Assembly: GCF_900114035.1 (NCBI RefSeq)
Contig: NZ_FORP01000012.1
Coordinates: forward strand, 124,001-188,000
Direction of reading: 5' to 3'
Source of the DNA: Amycolatopsis sacchari
GTDB taxonomy: Bacteria; Actinomycetota; Actinomycetes; Mycobacteriales; Pseudonocardiaceae
Length of the DNA: 64,000 nucleotides
Shown piece after piece: positions 1 through 10,665 of the stretch (position 1 is the first letter of the stretch; the number at the start of each line of letters is the position of its first letter). Made by a program: the position numbers and the translations under genes. The notes below the pieces were generated by a model that did not search any database, was not told the origin of the DNA, and was given only the letters and a program-made list of their open reading frames with translations.

Positions 1-1464
1 CTCGCCGCGCAGGGGGTGGGCAAGGGCGACCACATCGGCGTGTACTCGCGAAACTCCATCGAAATGATCGAAGCGATGTACGCGGCGTACAAGCTGCGGG
101 CCATCGCGATCAACGTCAACTACCGCTACGTGCGGGGCGAGCTGCGCTACCTGTTCACCAACGCCGACCTCGTCGCGCTCGTGCACGAGCAGCGCTACGC
201 GGACAAGGTCGCCGACGTGCGCCCGGACGCCCCGAAACTGAAACACGTTGTAGTCGTCGAGGACGACAGCGGGACCCCCTTCGACGGCGTCCCGTACGAG
301 ACGGCGCTGGCGGAGTCCTCCGACGAACGCGACTTCGGGGAACGCAGCTCCGACGACATCTACATGCTGTACACGGGCGGCACCACGGGCTACCCGAAAG
401 GCGTGGTGTGGCGTCACGAGGACGTGTGGCGCGCGCTCGGTGGCGGTATCGACTTCGTCACCGGCGAGTACGTGCCCGACGAGTGGACGCTCGCCGAGAA
501 CGGCAAGCAGGGCGCGCTCGTCCGCCTGCCCGCCGCGCCGCTGATCCACGGCGCCGCGCAGTGGGCCGCGTTCGGCGCCCTCTTCGGCGGCGGCACCGTC
601 GTGTTCGTGCCGCAGTTCGACGCCGACGAGATCTGGCGCAACGTCGTCGAGCACAAGGTCCAGGTGCTCACCATCGTCGGGGACGCGATGGCCCGTCCGC
701 TCATCGAGGCCTACCACCGCGGCGGCTACGACGCCTCGTCGCTCGTCGCCGTCTCCAGCCACGCCGCGCTGTTCTCCCAGTCGGTCAAGCAGGAGTACCT
801 CAAGGCCTTCCCGAACATCGTGCTGACCGACGCGATCGGTTCGTCGGAAAGCGGTTTCACCGGCATCGGCATGGTGGCCAAGGACGCCGACCACTCGGCG
901 GGCCCGCGCGTGAACTTCGGCAAGGACGCCGTGCTCCTCGACGACGAAAACCGCGTGGTGCCCAAGGAACCCGGCGCGACCGGGCGCATCGCGAGGCGCG
1001 GGCACGTGCCGTTGGGCTACTACAAGGACCCGGTGAAGAGCGAGCAGATCTTCGTCGACATCGACGGAGCGCGTTACGTCGTCCCCGGCGATTACGCGCG
1101 CTACGAGGAAGACGGCACCGTCACGCTGCTCGGCCGCGGTTCGCAGTGCGTCAACACCGGCGGCGAAAAGGTCTTCCCCGAAGAGGTAGAAGGCGCGCTG
1201 AAGTCCCACCCCGACGTCTTCGACGCGCTCGTCATCGGCGTGCCGGACGAGCGGCTCGGGCAGCGGGTCGCCGCGATCATCGAGACGCGCCAAGGGGAAA
1301 AGCCCGACCTCGACTCGATCGAAGCACATGTGCGCGGCGAGCTGGCCGGGTACAAGGTGCCCCGCACGATCTGGCTCGCCGACCGCGTCGGGCGCCTGCC
1401 CAGCGGGAAACCCGACTACCCGTGGGCCCAGCGCTACGCCGCCGAACACCCGCCAGCGAAGTAG
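1..1464 (+). CDS. Acyl-CoA synthetase, AMP-binding (5' partial)
   Basis: Adenylate-forming acyl-CoA synthetase that would activate a carboxylic or fatty acid to its acyl-adenylate and then acyl-CoA. The reading frame is open from the first base, so the start lies upstream. Seen are the AMP/ATP-binding P-loop-like motif YTGGTTGYPKG, the acceptor-region motif with a TDAIGSSESG core, the hinge-like GDYARYEEDGTVTLLGRG, and a C-terminal GEKVFPEEVE followed by the catalytic-lysine region PSGKPDY. About 480 residues are present, so roughly the first 50-70 are missing. It ends 9 bp before a nitronate monooxygenase gene on the same strand, suggesting an operon for lipid or xenobiotic acid metabolism. 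The substrate cannot be read from the sequence. Confidence 0.9.
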   Translation, partial: LAAQGVGKGDHIGVYSRNSIEMIEAMYAAYKLRAIAINVNYRYVRGELRYLFTNADLVALVHEQRYADKVADVRPDAPKLKHVVVVEDDSGTPFDGVPYETALAESSDERDFGERSSDDIYMLYTGGTTGYPKGVVWRHEDVWRALGGGIDFVTGEYVPDEWTLAENGKQGALVRLPAAPLIHGAAQWAAFGALFGGGTVVFVPQFDADEIWRNVVEHKVQVLTIVGDAMARPLIEAYHRGGYDASSLVAVSSHAALFSQSVKQEYLKAFPNIVLTDAIGSSESGFTGIGMVAKDADHSAGPRVNFGKDAVLLDDENRVVPKEPGATGRIARRGHVPLGYYKDPVKSEQIFVDIDGARYVVPGDYARYEEDGTVTLLGRGSQCVNTGGEKVFPEEVEGALKSHPDVFDALVIGVPDERLGQRVAAIIETRQGEKPDLDSIEAHVRGELAGYKVPRTIWLADRVGRLPSGKPDYPWAQRYAAEHPPAK

Positions 1465-1473
1465 GAGAGGCGC

Positions 1474-2574
1474 ATGCACACCGCCCTGTGCGACACGCTC
1501 GGCATCGAGCACCCGATCATCGGTTTCACGCCGTCCGAGCACGTCGCCGCGGCGATCAGCAAGGCCGGCGGGCTCGGCGTGCTCGGCTGCGTCCGGTTCA
1601 ACGACGCCGACGAGCTGGACCGCGTGCTGGACTGGATGGACGAGCACACCGGAGGCAGGCCGTACGGCGTGGACGTCGTGATGCCGGCGAAGGTCCCGAC
1701 CGAAGGCACGCAGGTCGACCTGGACAAGCTGATCCCCGAGGAGCACAAGGCGTTCGTCGAGCGCACGCTGAAGGACCTCGGCGTCCCCGAGCTGCCGGAG
1801 GACGCCGAGCAGCGCGCCGGTGTGCTGGGCTGGCTGCACTCGGTCGCACGCTCACACGTCGAGGTGGCGTTGCGGCACCCGATCAAGCTCATCGCCAACG
1901 CCCTGGGCTCACCGCCGGTGGACGTCATCGAGCAGGCACACGCACACGGCGTCCCCGTCGCGGCACTCGCGGGCAAGGCCGAGCACGCCCGGCGGCACGT
2001 CCGCAACGGCGTGGATTTCGTTGTGGCGCAAGGGTATGAGGCCGGCGGGCACACGGGCGAGATCGGCTCGATGGTGCTGCTGCCCGAGATCGTCGACGCC
2101 GTGGACGCGCCCGTGCTCGCCGCCGGGGGCATCGGCTCGGGACGGCAGGTGGCCGCGGCGCTCGCGCTCGGTGCGGCGGGTGTGTGGACGGGTTCGTTGT
2201 GGCTGGCGACGGAGGAATACCTCCAGACGATGCCGGCGTCGGCGGCCATGCAGACCGCGCTCGTGCGGGCGACCTCGTCCGACACCGTGCGCACCCGCAT
2301 CTACACCGGCAAACCCGCGCGCCTGCTCAAGACCCGCTGGACCCAGGCGTGGGCCGCGCCGGACGCCCCGGAGCCGCTGCCGATGCCCTTGCAGAACCTG
2401 CTCGTCTCGCCCGCGCACAACCGCCTGCACGAGACGAACGACCCTGAGCTGGTGTCGATGCCCGCCGGGCAGATCATCGGCCGCATCGACCGCGTCCGCC
2501 CGGTCGCGGAGATCATCGAGGACCTGCTCAGCGGTTACGAGGAAGCCTTGGCGCGCCTGGAAAAGACGAGGTAG
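1474..2574 (+). CDS. Nitronate monooxygenase / 2-nitropropane dioxygenase family
   Basis: FMN-dependent TIM-barrel enzyme of the nitronate monooxygenase/IMPDH-like family (366 aa). Visible are the N-terminal start LGIEHPIIGF, the glycine-rich AGGLGVLG segment, QGYEAGGHTGEIGSMVLLPE around residues 190-210, and the FMN-phosphate site AAGGIGSGRQVAAALALGAAGVWTGS. Family members oxidise alkyl nitronates or act as enoyl reductases, and the exact substrate here is unknown. An AGGAG-like site (gtaggagaggc) sits just before the ATG. It follows the acyl-CoA synthetase by 9 bp and probably shares its transcript. Its last 40 bp overlap the 3' end of the convergent permease gene. Confidence 0.88.
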   Translation: MHTALCDTLGIEHPIIGFTPSEHVAAAISKAGGLGVLGCVRFNDADELDRVLDWMDEHTGGRPYGVDVVMPAKVPTEGTQVDLDKLIPEEHKAFVERTLKDLGVPELPEDAEQRAGVLGWLHSVARSHVEVALRHPIKLIANALGSPPVDVIEQAHAHGVPVAALAGKAEHARRHVRNGVDFVVAQGYEAGGHTGEIGSMVLLPEIVDAVDAPVLAAGGIGSGRQVAAALALGAAGVWTGSLWLATEEYLQTMPASAAMQTALVRATSSDTVRTRIYTGKPARLLKTRWTQAWAAPDAPEPLPMPLQNLLVSPAHNRLHETNDPELVSMPAGQIIGRIDRVRPVAEIIEDLLSGYEEALARLEKTR

Positions 2575-3758
2575 ACGAGGACGCCGGCGGCCAGCACCGC
2601 GCAGCCGAGCACCACCGAGGACACGGGCAGGCTGAACGCGAGCACCACGCAGCCGACGAGTCCCACCACCGGCACCGCGGACCGGCGCAGCGTCCACGCG
2701 CTGGCGTTGGCGATCGCGTAGTAGGTCAGCACCGCGAAGGACGAGAAGCCGATCGCACCACGCAGGTCCGTGAACAGCACGAGCACCGCGACGACGAGCC
2801 CGACCGCGAGTTCGGCGCGGTGCGGCACCCCGAACCGCGGGTGCACGGCGGCCAGCACCCGCGGCAGGTGCCCGTTCCGCGCCATCGCGAACGTGGTCCG
2901 CGAGACCCCGAGGACGAGCGCCAGCAGCGAACCGAGCGCGGCCAGCGCCGCGCCGGCGCGGACCACGGGCGCCATCCCTGACGGCACCGCCTGCGCCACT
3001 GGGTCCACAAAGGACGCGAGTTGCGCCGGGCCGAGGCGCCACAACAGGGCGAGTGCGACCGCGACGTAGACGACGAGCGTCAAGGCGAGCGCGATCGGGA
3101 TGGCGCGGGGGATCGTCCGTGCCGGGTCACGCACCTCCTCGCCGAGCGTCGCGATCCGCGCGTAGCCCGCGAAGGCGAAGAACAGCAGCCCGGCGGACTG
3201 CAGCACCCCGCCGGGCGAGAAGGCCGTCGAACCCGTATCGCCGTGCCCCGTGGCGAACATCGCCGCCACCGACGCGGCGAGCACGAGCAGCGTCACGGAC
3301 ACGATGACGCGGGTGGCGAGCGCGGACCGCTGCACGCCCCGGTAGTTGAGCGCCGTCAGCGCCAGCACCACCGCTGCCGCGACATACGGCCGCCAGCGTT
3401 CGGGCGCCACGTACGCGGCGACGGTCAGTGCCATCGCCGCGCAGCTGGCGGTCTTCCCGACGACGAACCCCCAGCCCGCCAGGTACCCCCAGAATTCGCC
3501 CAGCCGTTCCCGGCCGTACACGTACGTCCCGCCGGACGACGGGTACCGCGCGGCGAGCCGGGCCGACGAGGTCGCGTTGCAGTACGCGACGACCGCCGCG
3601 ATCGCCAGCCCCGCCAGCAACCACGTTCCCGCAGCTCGCGCGGCCGGGGCGAAGGCTGCGAACACCCCGGCACCGATCATCGAACCCAGGCCGATGACCA
3701 CCGCGTCGCCCGTCCCCAGCCGCCGCTTCAGCTCAGTCACGGCCACATCCAACACCAT
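2535..3758 (-). CDS. APC-family amino acid permease
   Basis: Integral membrane amino-acid/polyamine/organocation transporter of 407 aa, a typical length for a 12-helix APC member. The N-terminal VIGLGSMIGAGVFAAFAPAA is the characteristic first helix with the unwound GS-IGAG motif, and hydrophobic helices follow throughout. Helix 8-like residues near 265-300 (LGSLLALVLGVSRTTFAMARNGHLP) are also typical. The substrate is probably an amino acid or amine but cannot be assigned. The gene is convergent with the nitronate monooxygenase gene, overlapping 40 bp at the 3' ends. It is divergent from a small lipoprotein gene only 35 bp away, so both promoters must be compressed or lie inside the neighbouring genes. 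Confidence 0.88.
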   Translation of the reverse strand: MVLDVAVTELKRRLGTGDAVVIGLGSMIGAGVFAAFAPAARAAGTWLLAGLAIAAVVAYCNATSSARLAARYPSSGGTYVYGRERLGEFWGYLAGWGFVVGKTASCAAMALTVAAYVAPERWRPYVAAAVVLALTALNYRGVQRSALATRVIVSVTLLVLAASVAAMFATGHGDTGSTAFSPGGVLQSAGLLFFAFAGYARIATLGEEVRDPARTIPRAIPIALALTLVVYVAVALALLWRLGPAQLASFVDPVAQAVPSGMAPVVRAGAALAALGSLLALVLGVSRTTFAMARNGHLPRVLAAVHPRFGVPHRAELAVGLVVAVLVLFTDLRGAIGFSSFAVLTYYAIANASAWTLRRSAVPVVGLVGCVVLAFSLPVSSVVLGCAVLAAGVLVYLVFSRRAKASS

Positions 3759-3793
3759 GCAACCCCGCGGGTGTCCCGTTCCGTCTTCCGGGC

Positions 3794-4282
3794 ATGAGGT
3801 GGAAAGGAATGCTCGCCGGAATCGGAATCGTCCTGATCACCGCGACCGCGTGCGGGGAGCGGCCCGCGTCCGTTCCGCCGGCCGCGGGACCCACACCGCC
3901 GCCTTCGACGTCGGCGTCGCCCTGGCCGGAGGTCCCGACGCGGCCCGGTGGTTCGCAGCAGCCGCCGCAGGGCAGCGTGCCGGTGCCCGCGTCCCAGCTC
4001 GACGTGAGCAAGCTGTCGGAGGACTACCCGCGCCAGGTGTCCGTCTCCGCGGACGGGAAGGTGCTCTACATCCGGGCCGAGGAGGGCGGCTGCGGGCGCG
4101 CCACGGGGGAGGTGCAGCAGGAGACCGCCGAGCAGGTGGTCGTGAACCTGCGGGAGACCCAGTCCAACATGCAGGGACGGATGTGCACGATGGACATCCG
4201 CTACCCGCTGGTGTCCGTGCCGTTGAGCGAACCGCTCGGGCAGCGCAAGGTGGTGCTGGTCAGCCTGAAACAGAACCGGTGA
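3794..4282 (+). CDS. Small predicted lipoprotein, function unknown
   Basis: I do not recognise the family. The N-terminus MRWKGMLAGIGIVLITATACGERPAS is a clear lipoprotein signal: a positive n-region, a hydrophobic core and a lipobox (TATAC) with the acylated cysteine near residue 20. A Pro/Ser/Thr-rich linker follows to about residue 60, then a compact soluble domain of about 100 residues with two conserved-looking cysteines (GGCGRATG and GRMCTMDIRYP) that might form a disulfide outside the membrane. It should be anchored to the outer face of the cytoplasmic membrane. It starts 35 bp from the divergent permease gene and is followed after 29 bp by a SRPBCC gene. Confidence 0.7.
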   Translation: MRWKGMLAGIGIVLITATACGERPASVPPAAGPTPPPSTSASPWPEVPTRPGGSQQPPQGSVPVPASQLDVSKLSEDYPRQVSVSADGKVLYIRAEEGGCGRATGEVQQETAEQVVVNLRETQSNMQGRMCTMDIRYPLVSVPLSEPLGQRKVVLVSLKQNR

Positions 4283-4311
4283 GCCAAGTTACCGCCGAGT
4301 AAGCTGCCCGC

Positions 4312-4758
4312 ATGGGAACCCGCCAGGTGTCGGGCACGCGCGTCGTCGCGGCCGCCCCCGAGGAGATCTTCGCCCTGCTCACCGACCCGTCGAAGCACGC
4401 GCTGCTCGACGGGTCCGGCACCGTGCGGGGCGCGCAGCCCGGTGGGCCGGAGAAACTCGAACTCGGCACGAAGTTCGGCATGGACATGAAGCTCGGCGCG
4501 CCGTACAAGATCCTCAACACGGTCGTCGAGTACGAGGAGAACCGCCTCATCGCGTGGCGGCACTTCAACGGCCACCGCTGGCGGTGGCGGCTCGAACCGG
4601 TCGAGGGCGGCACGAAGGTCACGGAGACGTTCGACTGGTCGACGGCCCGGATCCCGCTGCTGATCAGCGTGAGCTTCTTCCCGCGGAAGAACAAGCAGGG
4701 GATCGAGGCCACCCTCGACCGGCTCGTGGGAATGTTCCCGGTGAGCTCCGGCAGTTAG
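4312..4758 (+). CDS. SRPBCC (START-like) family protein
   Basis: 148-residue protein of the SRPBCC/polyketide-cyclase-like helix-grip fold, which binds hydrophobic ligands in a deep cavity. The order is typical: VSGTRVVAAAPEEIFALLTDPSKHALLDGSG at the start, a central strand region with NTVVEYEENRLIAWRH, then GTKVTETFDWS and a C-terminal amphipathic helix that would close the pocket. No catalytic residues can be assigned and the ligand is unknown. It follows the lipoprotein gene on the same strand with a 29-bp gap and ends 1 bp from the stop of the convergent PIN-domain gene. Confidence 0.82.
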   Translation: MGTRQVSGTRVVAAAPEEIFALLTDPSKHALLDGSGTVRGAQPGGPEKLELGTKFGMDMKLGAPYKILNTVVEYEENRLIAWRHFNGHRWRWRLEPVEGGTKVTETFDWSTARIPLLISVSFFPRKNKQGIEATLDRLVGMFPVSSGS

Positions 4759-4759
4759 C

Positions 4760-5149
4760 TCACTCCGCGCCGGGCATGGCGACGGGCAGCCCGGCCTTGC
4801 GTGCCGACTCGGCCATGCGGCTGTCGTACGTCACGAGCGCCGTCAGCTCGGAACCGAGCTGCTCGGCGCTCGCGACGTGGATGGCGTCGAGCGAGCGCAC
4901 CAGGCCCGGCACCCTGGCCGCCGCGTCCCGGATCACGTCGGTCACCTTGATCTCGTTGTGGTCCCGCAGCAGGGTGGCCATCAGGTTGGGGAAGCCGCCG
5001 ATCTGGTCGCACGTGCGGACCGTCTCGACGAAGCCGATGGTGCTGGTGCAGGTCACGTCTTCGTGGGCGGAGAGGAACGCGTCCAGCGCCTCCGCGTTGC
5101 GCCGCCGTACGACGAAGGTCACCAGCGCGGAGGCGTCGAGGTAGATCAC
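4760..5149 (-). CDS. PIN-domain toxin (VapC-like)
   Basis: 129-residue PIN-domain ribonuclease, likely the toxin of a type II toxin-antitoxin pair. Acidic residues expected in the metal site are visible: D5 in MIYLDASALV, a glutamate in FVETVRTCD near residue 42, an aspartate in LDAIHVASAEQL near residue 88, and an aspartate in TYDSRMAESARKAGLPV near residue 109. Known PIN toxins cleave tRNA or rRNA using Mg2+. Its start overlaps the antitoxin stop by 4 nt (ATGA type), which is normal coupling in such pairs. It lies directly convergent to the SRPBCC gene. The target RNA is not predictable. Confidence 0.88.
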   Translation of the reverse strand: MIYLDASALVTFVVRRRNAEALDAFLSAHEDVTCTSTIGFVETVRTCDQIGGFPNLMATLLRDHNEIKVTDVIRDAAARVPGLVRSLDAIHVASAEQLGSELTALVTYDSRMAESARKAGLPVAMPGAE

Positions 5150-5433
5150 CGCTCGTGCTCCCGCATTTCGAGCAGGATCGCGAGCGGGTCCACGTCGTCC
5201 GGCACGTTGATCCGCGTGTACTGGTCCAGGTCCCTGGTCGTCAGGTTCCGCTCGGCGGGGCGGATCGCGCCCTGCGCGACCAGCTCGTCGAAGCGGCTCT
5301 GCTTCCGGGGCGGTGGCACGAGCACGGCGACGACGTCACCGTGCTTGGTCACCTCGATCGTCTCCCCCTTCTCCACGCGGGCGAAGATGGCGCTCGGGTT
5401 GTACGAGAACTCGCGAACGGTCACGGCTGTCAT
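5146..5433 (-). CDS. Phd/YefM-type antitoxin
   Basis: 95-residue antitoxin that should bind both the adjacent PIN toxin and its own promoter. The N-terminal segment TAVTVREFSYNPSAIFARVEKGETIEVTKHGDVVAVLVPP is the standard Phd/YefM DNA-binding and dimerisation fold. The C-terminal half (about residues 45-95) is charged and would wrap the toxin. The ATG at 5433 is chosen because AGGAGG lies 5 nt upstream; the GTG six bases earlier would sit inside that ribosome site. The 47 bp between it and the fumarase gene is relatively A/T-rich with GTGTAC and GTGTAA repeats, a plausible but unproven autoregulatory site. Confidence 0.87.
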   Translation of the reverse strand: MTAVTVREFSYNPSAIFARVEKGETIEVTKHGDVVAVLVPPPRKQSRFDELVAQGAIRPAERNLTTRDLDQYTRINVPDDVDPLAILLEMREHER

Positions 5434-5480
5434 GGGCACCTCCTAAGGTGTCCACAAGAGTGTACAACGTGTAAGAACAT

Positions 5481-7148
<1,668 letters not shown>

Positions 7149-7264
7149 CGCACGGCTCCCTTGCACGGCGGTTCGGGTGGCCTGAGACGTTACCGCGCGA
7201 AACCCCGCGCTGACCGTGTGGTGTGGGGAAGAACTACTTCACGGCGGAACCGCCGCGGAAAGTC

Positions 7265-7300
7265 GGAAGGCCGGGCCCACCCCGACGGACCCGACCTTCC
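7265..7300 (-). terminator. Hairpin in the sigma-fumarase gap (7149-7455)
   Basis: Arms 7265-7278 and 7287-7300 form a 14-bp stem with two G-U pairs when read as minus-strand RNA, separated by 8 nt. It lies about 155 nt beyond the stop of the sigma-factor gene and before the fumarase start, so it may end the sigma transcript. There is no U-run, as is usual at this GC content. The remainder of the 307-bp gap from 7149 to 7455 shows no convincing gene; it must also hold the fumarase promoter. Confidence 0.4.
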
Positions 7301-7455
7301 GCGGCAGGCGAGCGGACGCACCAGACGCCCCTCGCGAAGCTCACATCCCCAAGGACGTGTGGCCCTCGGGCGCGTTGCTTCGACCGTCTCGTGATCTAGC
7401 TCATATGTCAACGCTGCCGTTTGGGTAAACCCGCAGTTTCACGCAGTGATGGCGC

Positions 7456-8496
7456 TCAGCTCGCGTACGCGCGCAGCCGCTCGGCCCGCTCGCCCTGGCG
7501 CAGCTTCGCCATGACCTCGCGCTCGATCTGGCGGACGCGCTCGCGGGAGAGCCCGAAGTGCTTGCCGATCTGGTCCAGTGTGCGGGGCTGCCCGTCGTCG
7601 AGCCCGTACCGCAGCCGGATCACCGCCTGCTCGCGGTCGTCCAGCGTCGCCAGCACGCGCCGCAGGTCGTCCTGCAGCAGGCCGGAGATCACGGCGCTCT
7701 CCGCGTCGGTCGCCTCGGAGTCCTCGATGAAGTCACCCAGCGGGGCGTCCTCCTCGGTGCCGACGGGCATGTCCAGGCTCACCGGGTCACGGGCGTGGTC
7801 GAGCAGGTCGGCCACCTTGTCCGGCGCGATACCGGATTCGGCCGCCAGCTCCTCGTTCGTCGCCTCGCGGCCCAGCTGCTGGTGCAGGTCGCGCTTGATG
7901 CGCGCCAGCTTGTTGACCTGCTCCACCAGGTGCACGGGGAGGCGGATGGTGCGGCCCTGGTCGGCCATGCCCCTGGTGATGGCCTGCCGGATCCACCACG
8001 TGGCGTACGTGGAGAACTTGAACCCCTTGGAGTAGTCGAACTTCTCGACCGCGCGGATCAGACCCAGGTTCCCCTCCTGGATCAGGTCGAGCAGCGGCAT
8101 CCCCCGGCCCGTGTAGCGCTTCGCGAGCGAGACGACCAGGCGGAGGTTGGCCTCCAGCAGGTGGTTCTTGGCCTGGTGCCCGTCCCTGATCAGGGCCTTC
8201 AGCTCGGCGCGGCGCTCGGCGGGCAGGTCCGGCTTGCTCTCCAGCATGTGCTGGGCGAACACCCCCGCCTCAATGCGCTTGGCCAGCTCGACCTCGTCGG
8301 CGGCGGACAGCAGTGCCGTCTTGCCGATGCCGTTGAGGTACACGCGGACGAGGTCCGCGGCGGGGCCCTGGGCGTCGAGGTCGGCGTCGAGGTTCGGCGG
8401 AACGCGTACGCTGGACTCGAGAGCCGGCTCGGAGGCGGGCTCGGGGACCACTTCACGAGTCCGCCGAGTCTTCCTTTCGAGGGTCTGTACTGACAT
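7456..8496 (-). CDS. sigB: Group 2 RNA polymerase sigma factor, SigB/HrdA-like
   Basis: Principal-like sigma factor of 346 aa containing region 1.2 ([29 protein letters not shown]), region 2 with the core-binding and -10 recognition segment ([38 protein letters not shown], then [19 protein letters not shown]), region 3, and region 4.2 ([20 protein letters not shown]). It lacks the long N-terminal extension of SigA, which places it in group 2. The start is set at the ATG at 8496 because GGGGAGG precedes it by about 6 nt; upstream in-frame codons lack such a site. Group 2 factors in actinobacteria serve stress and stationary-phase transcription and recognise SigA-like promoters. A SigA gene lies 14 kb away. 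Confidence 0.92.
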   Translation of the reverse strand: MSVQTLERKTRRTREVVPEPASEPALESSVRVPPNLDADLDAQGPAADLVRVYLNGIGKTALLSAADEVELAKRIEAGVFAQHMLESKPDLPAERRAELKALIRDGHQAKNHLLEANLRLVVSLAKRYTGRGMPLLDLIQEGNLGLIRAVEKFDYSKGFKFSTYATWWIRQAITRGMADQGRTIRLPVHLVEQVNKLARIKRDLHQQLGREATNEELAAESGIAPDKVADLLDHARDPVSLDMPVGTEEDAPLGDFIEDSEATDAESAVISGLLQDDLRRVLATLDDREQAVIRLRYGLDDGQPRTLDQIGKHFGLSRERVRQIEREVMAKLRQGERAERLRAYAS

Positions 8497-8720
8497 GTTT
8501 GCCTCCCCGGTCACGGGCTGACACGTTGGTGCGTCACACCGGTTGTGCGTCGTGCGCCGAGCCTGTGGAACTCGGTGCGCGAATCCGGCTTGTCGGCCGG
8601 ACATCTGGGTCAACGCCGTCGGTGCCCAAAACGTTCCCGGCTGTTTCGGAGAGTTAGACGCGTACGGCCCACCGCCCGGTTGCTCGACCAAACCTGAAGT
8701 TTCCCTGAGAAAGGAATGGT

Positions 8721-9146
8721 CTAGACCTCTACGAGTACCGTGAAGGGCCCGTCGTTCACGCTCCGCACAGCCATCTGCGCTCCGAAGACGCCGGTACTGA
8801 CACGCGCGCCGCGCTCGCGGAGTTCAGCCACGACGCGGTCGAAAATCCGCTTCGCGGGCTCCGGGCGCGCGGCGGCGATCCACGATGGACGCCTTCCCTT
8901 GCGCGTGTCGCCGTAGAGCGTGAATTGGCTCACCAACAGCAGCGGTGCGCCCGCAGTGGCGCATGACTCCTCGTCAGCGAGGATGCGCAGCTCGTGCAGC
9001 TTCCGCGCCATCAGGGGCGCTTTGTCCGGTTCATCGTCGACGTGCACCCCGAGCAGGACCAGCAGCCCGGGCTCGTCGATCGCGCCGACGACCTCCCCGT
9101 CCACCGTGACGCTCGCCTCGGTGACCCTCGCCACCACGGCTCTCAC
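8721..9146 (-). CDS. dtd: D-aminoacyl-tRNA deacylase
   Basis: 141-residue editing enzyme that hydrolyses D-amino acids and glycine from mischarged tRNA. Key signatures are the N-terminal [21 protein letters not shown], the [17 protein letters not shown] segment carrying the conserved SQFTL and threonine/arginine residues, and the C-terminal [11 protein letters not shown] with the cross-subunit GP motif. Its GTG start overlaps the stop codon of the upstream methyltransferase gene by 4 nt (GTGA), indicating translational coupling, and the family's usual length confirms that start. The 224 bp between its stop and the sigma-factor start (8497-8720) contains no credible gene. Confidence 0.93.
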   Translation of the reverse strand: MRAVVARVTEASVTVDGEVVGAIDEPGLLVLLGVHVDDEPDKAPLMARKLHELRILADEESCATAGAPLLLVSQFTLYGDTRKGRRPSWIAAARPEPAKRIFDRVVAELRERGARVSTGVFGAQMAVRSVNDGPFTVLVEV

Positions 9147-10627
9147 GAGACCGGCTCCACCATGCCGTGCCGCACGAGTTCCCTCATCATCGGCAGCGCG
9201 GCCTCTTCGAGCTCCTCCGCCGTTCCGCCGTGGGCGAACGCGAGCAGTTCCAGCAGGTCCGACAGCGGCAGCACACCCCGGCAGCCCGCCAGCAAGGCGG
9301 TGGCCAGCTCGTCGACCTCGTGCTGCCACCCCGGTCCGTCGGTGCGGTGCAGGCGGCGGATGGTGGTCTCCCAGCCCTCGTCACCCGGTCCGGCGACGGT
9401 CTCCAACAGGACCGTCTCAGGCACCCGGAAGCGTGTTTCGAGCAACTCGCCGCCGTGCTCGCGCAGCCACGCGACCCGGTCCAGCCAGTGGCCCGCCTCC
9501 GGGCCCAGCGGATCGTCGTAGGCCTGCCGCAGGTCCTCGCACACGATCGTGGGGTGCGCGACCTCCGCGCGCCGCAGCGTGACGAAGCCGAACCCGACGC
9601 CCTGCACCTTGTTGTCGGCGAACCAGTCCAGCCACGCGCCCGCCTTCGCGCGGCCCTCGGGGGAACGCGGGTCGATACCGGCGTCACGCAACCAGGTGCC
9701 CACGTACAGCCCCGGATCGGCGATGTCGCGCTGCACGAACCACGCGTCGGTACCCGGCGGGAGCCACCGCGTCACACGATCGGCCCAATCCTCACCCTCG
9801 ATGTGCAGCCACGAGGCGAGCAGCTGTCCCACGCCGCCTTCGTTGAGGAACGCGGGCAGCTGGCGCACCACCAGACCGGAGGCGTCGTCGCCCGCCAGCC
9901 CCGAATCGCGGTAGGTGTAGTCCACTCGCGGCGGGCCCACCACGAACGGCGGGTTGCACACGATCTGGTCGAAGCGCCGCCGTGCGACCGGTGCGAACCA
10001 CTCGCCGCGCAGCAGTTCCACGTCCAGCTGGTTGAGCCGGAACGTCGCGTCCGCCAACGCCAGCGCGCGAGGCGACACGTCCGTCGCCGTGACGCGCTGA
10101 GCGTGGCGCGCGCCGTGCAGCGCCTGGACACCACAACCCGTGCCGAGGTCGAGCAGCGTGCCGACCGGTCGCCGGATGGTGGCGCGGATCAGGCTCAGCG
10201 ACGCGTGCCCGACGCCGAGGACGTGCTCCGGCGGCACCTCGCCACCGAGGAGTTCCGAGTCCAGGTCCGAGATCACCCACCACTGGCCCTCGTCGTCGCC
10301 GTGCGGACGCACGTCCAGCCCGGCCCGCAGCAGTTCTCCGTCCCCACGCAGCAGCCCAACCGCGAGCGCGTCTTCGAGCGGAACGGGGGCGAGCGCGGCC
10401 TCGACGGCTTTCGCGGTCTCCGCGCCACCGAGCAGGAACAGGCGGATCAACGTGCCGAGGTCGCCGGCGTCCGCGCTCGCGCGGTACGCCAGTTCCGGCT
10501 CGTTGCGGCCCAGTGCCGCGTGCGCAGCGGCGCCGAGCGCTTCGAGGACGCCGTCCGCGTCGTAACGGGTGCGCTGGAACGCCTCACGCAGGCGGGCACA
10601 GAGGTCATCGGAAAACTCGGGAGTCAC
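9143..10627 (-). CDS. Class I SAM-dependent methyltransferase with N-terminal DUF7059-like domain
   Basis: Protein of about 494 aa with a predicted winged-helix-like N-terminal region (about 1-120) and a Rossmann methyltransferase core (about 125-330). Motif I is LDLGTGCGVQALHGA; the catalytic motif IVCNPPFVVGPPR resembles the N-P-P-F/Y motif of PrmC/HemK and RsmC-type N-methyltransferases. A C-terminal extension of about 170 residues completes it. Such enzymes methylate glutamine side chains of release factors or guanine in rRNA; the true target of this actinobacterial subgroup is unknown to me. Start GTG at 10627; another GTG at 10645 is possible. It precedes and overlaps dtd, so a translation-quality role is a reasonable inference. 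Confidence 0.82.
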   Translation of the reverse strand: MTPEFSDDLCARLREAFQRTRYDADGVLEALGAAAHAALGRNEPELAYRASADAGDLGTLIRLFLLGGAETAKAVEAALAPVPLEDALAVGLLRGDGELLRAGLDVRPHGDDEGQWWVISDLDSELLGGEVPPEHVLGVGHASLSLIRATIRRPVGTLLDLGTGCGVQALHGARHAQRVTATDVSPRALALADATFRLNQLDVELLRGEWFAPVARRRFDQIVCNPPFVVGPPRVDYTYRDSGLAGDDASGLVVRQLPAFLNEGGVGQLLASWLHIEGEDWADRVTRWLPPGTDAWFVQRDIADPGLYVGTWLRDAGIDPRSPEGRAKAGAWLDWFADNKVQGVGFGFVTLRRAEVAHPTIVCEDLRQAYDDPLGPEAGHWLDRVAWLREHGGELLETRFRVPETVLLETVAGPGDEGWETTIRRLHRTDGPGWQHEVDELATALLAGCRGVLPLSDLLELLAFAHGGTAEELEEAALPMMRELVRHGMVEPVS

Positions 10628-10665
10628 GAACGGTGATCCTCGCACGCGTGTGTTCTGATGGCCCG

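Noticed and set aside
7190..7428. Small open frames between fumarase and the sigma-factor gene
   Set aside because: No ribosome site, no domain, and overlap with a hairpin; treated as intergenic.
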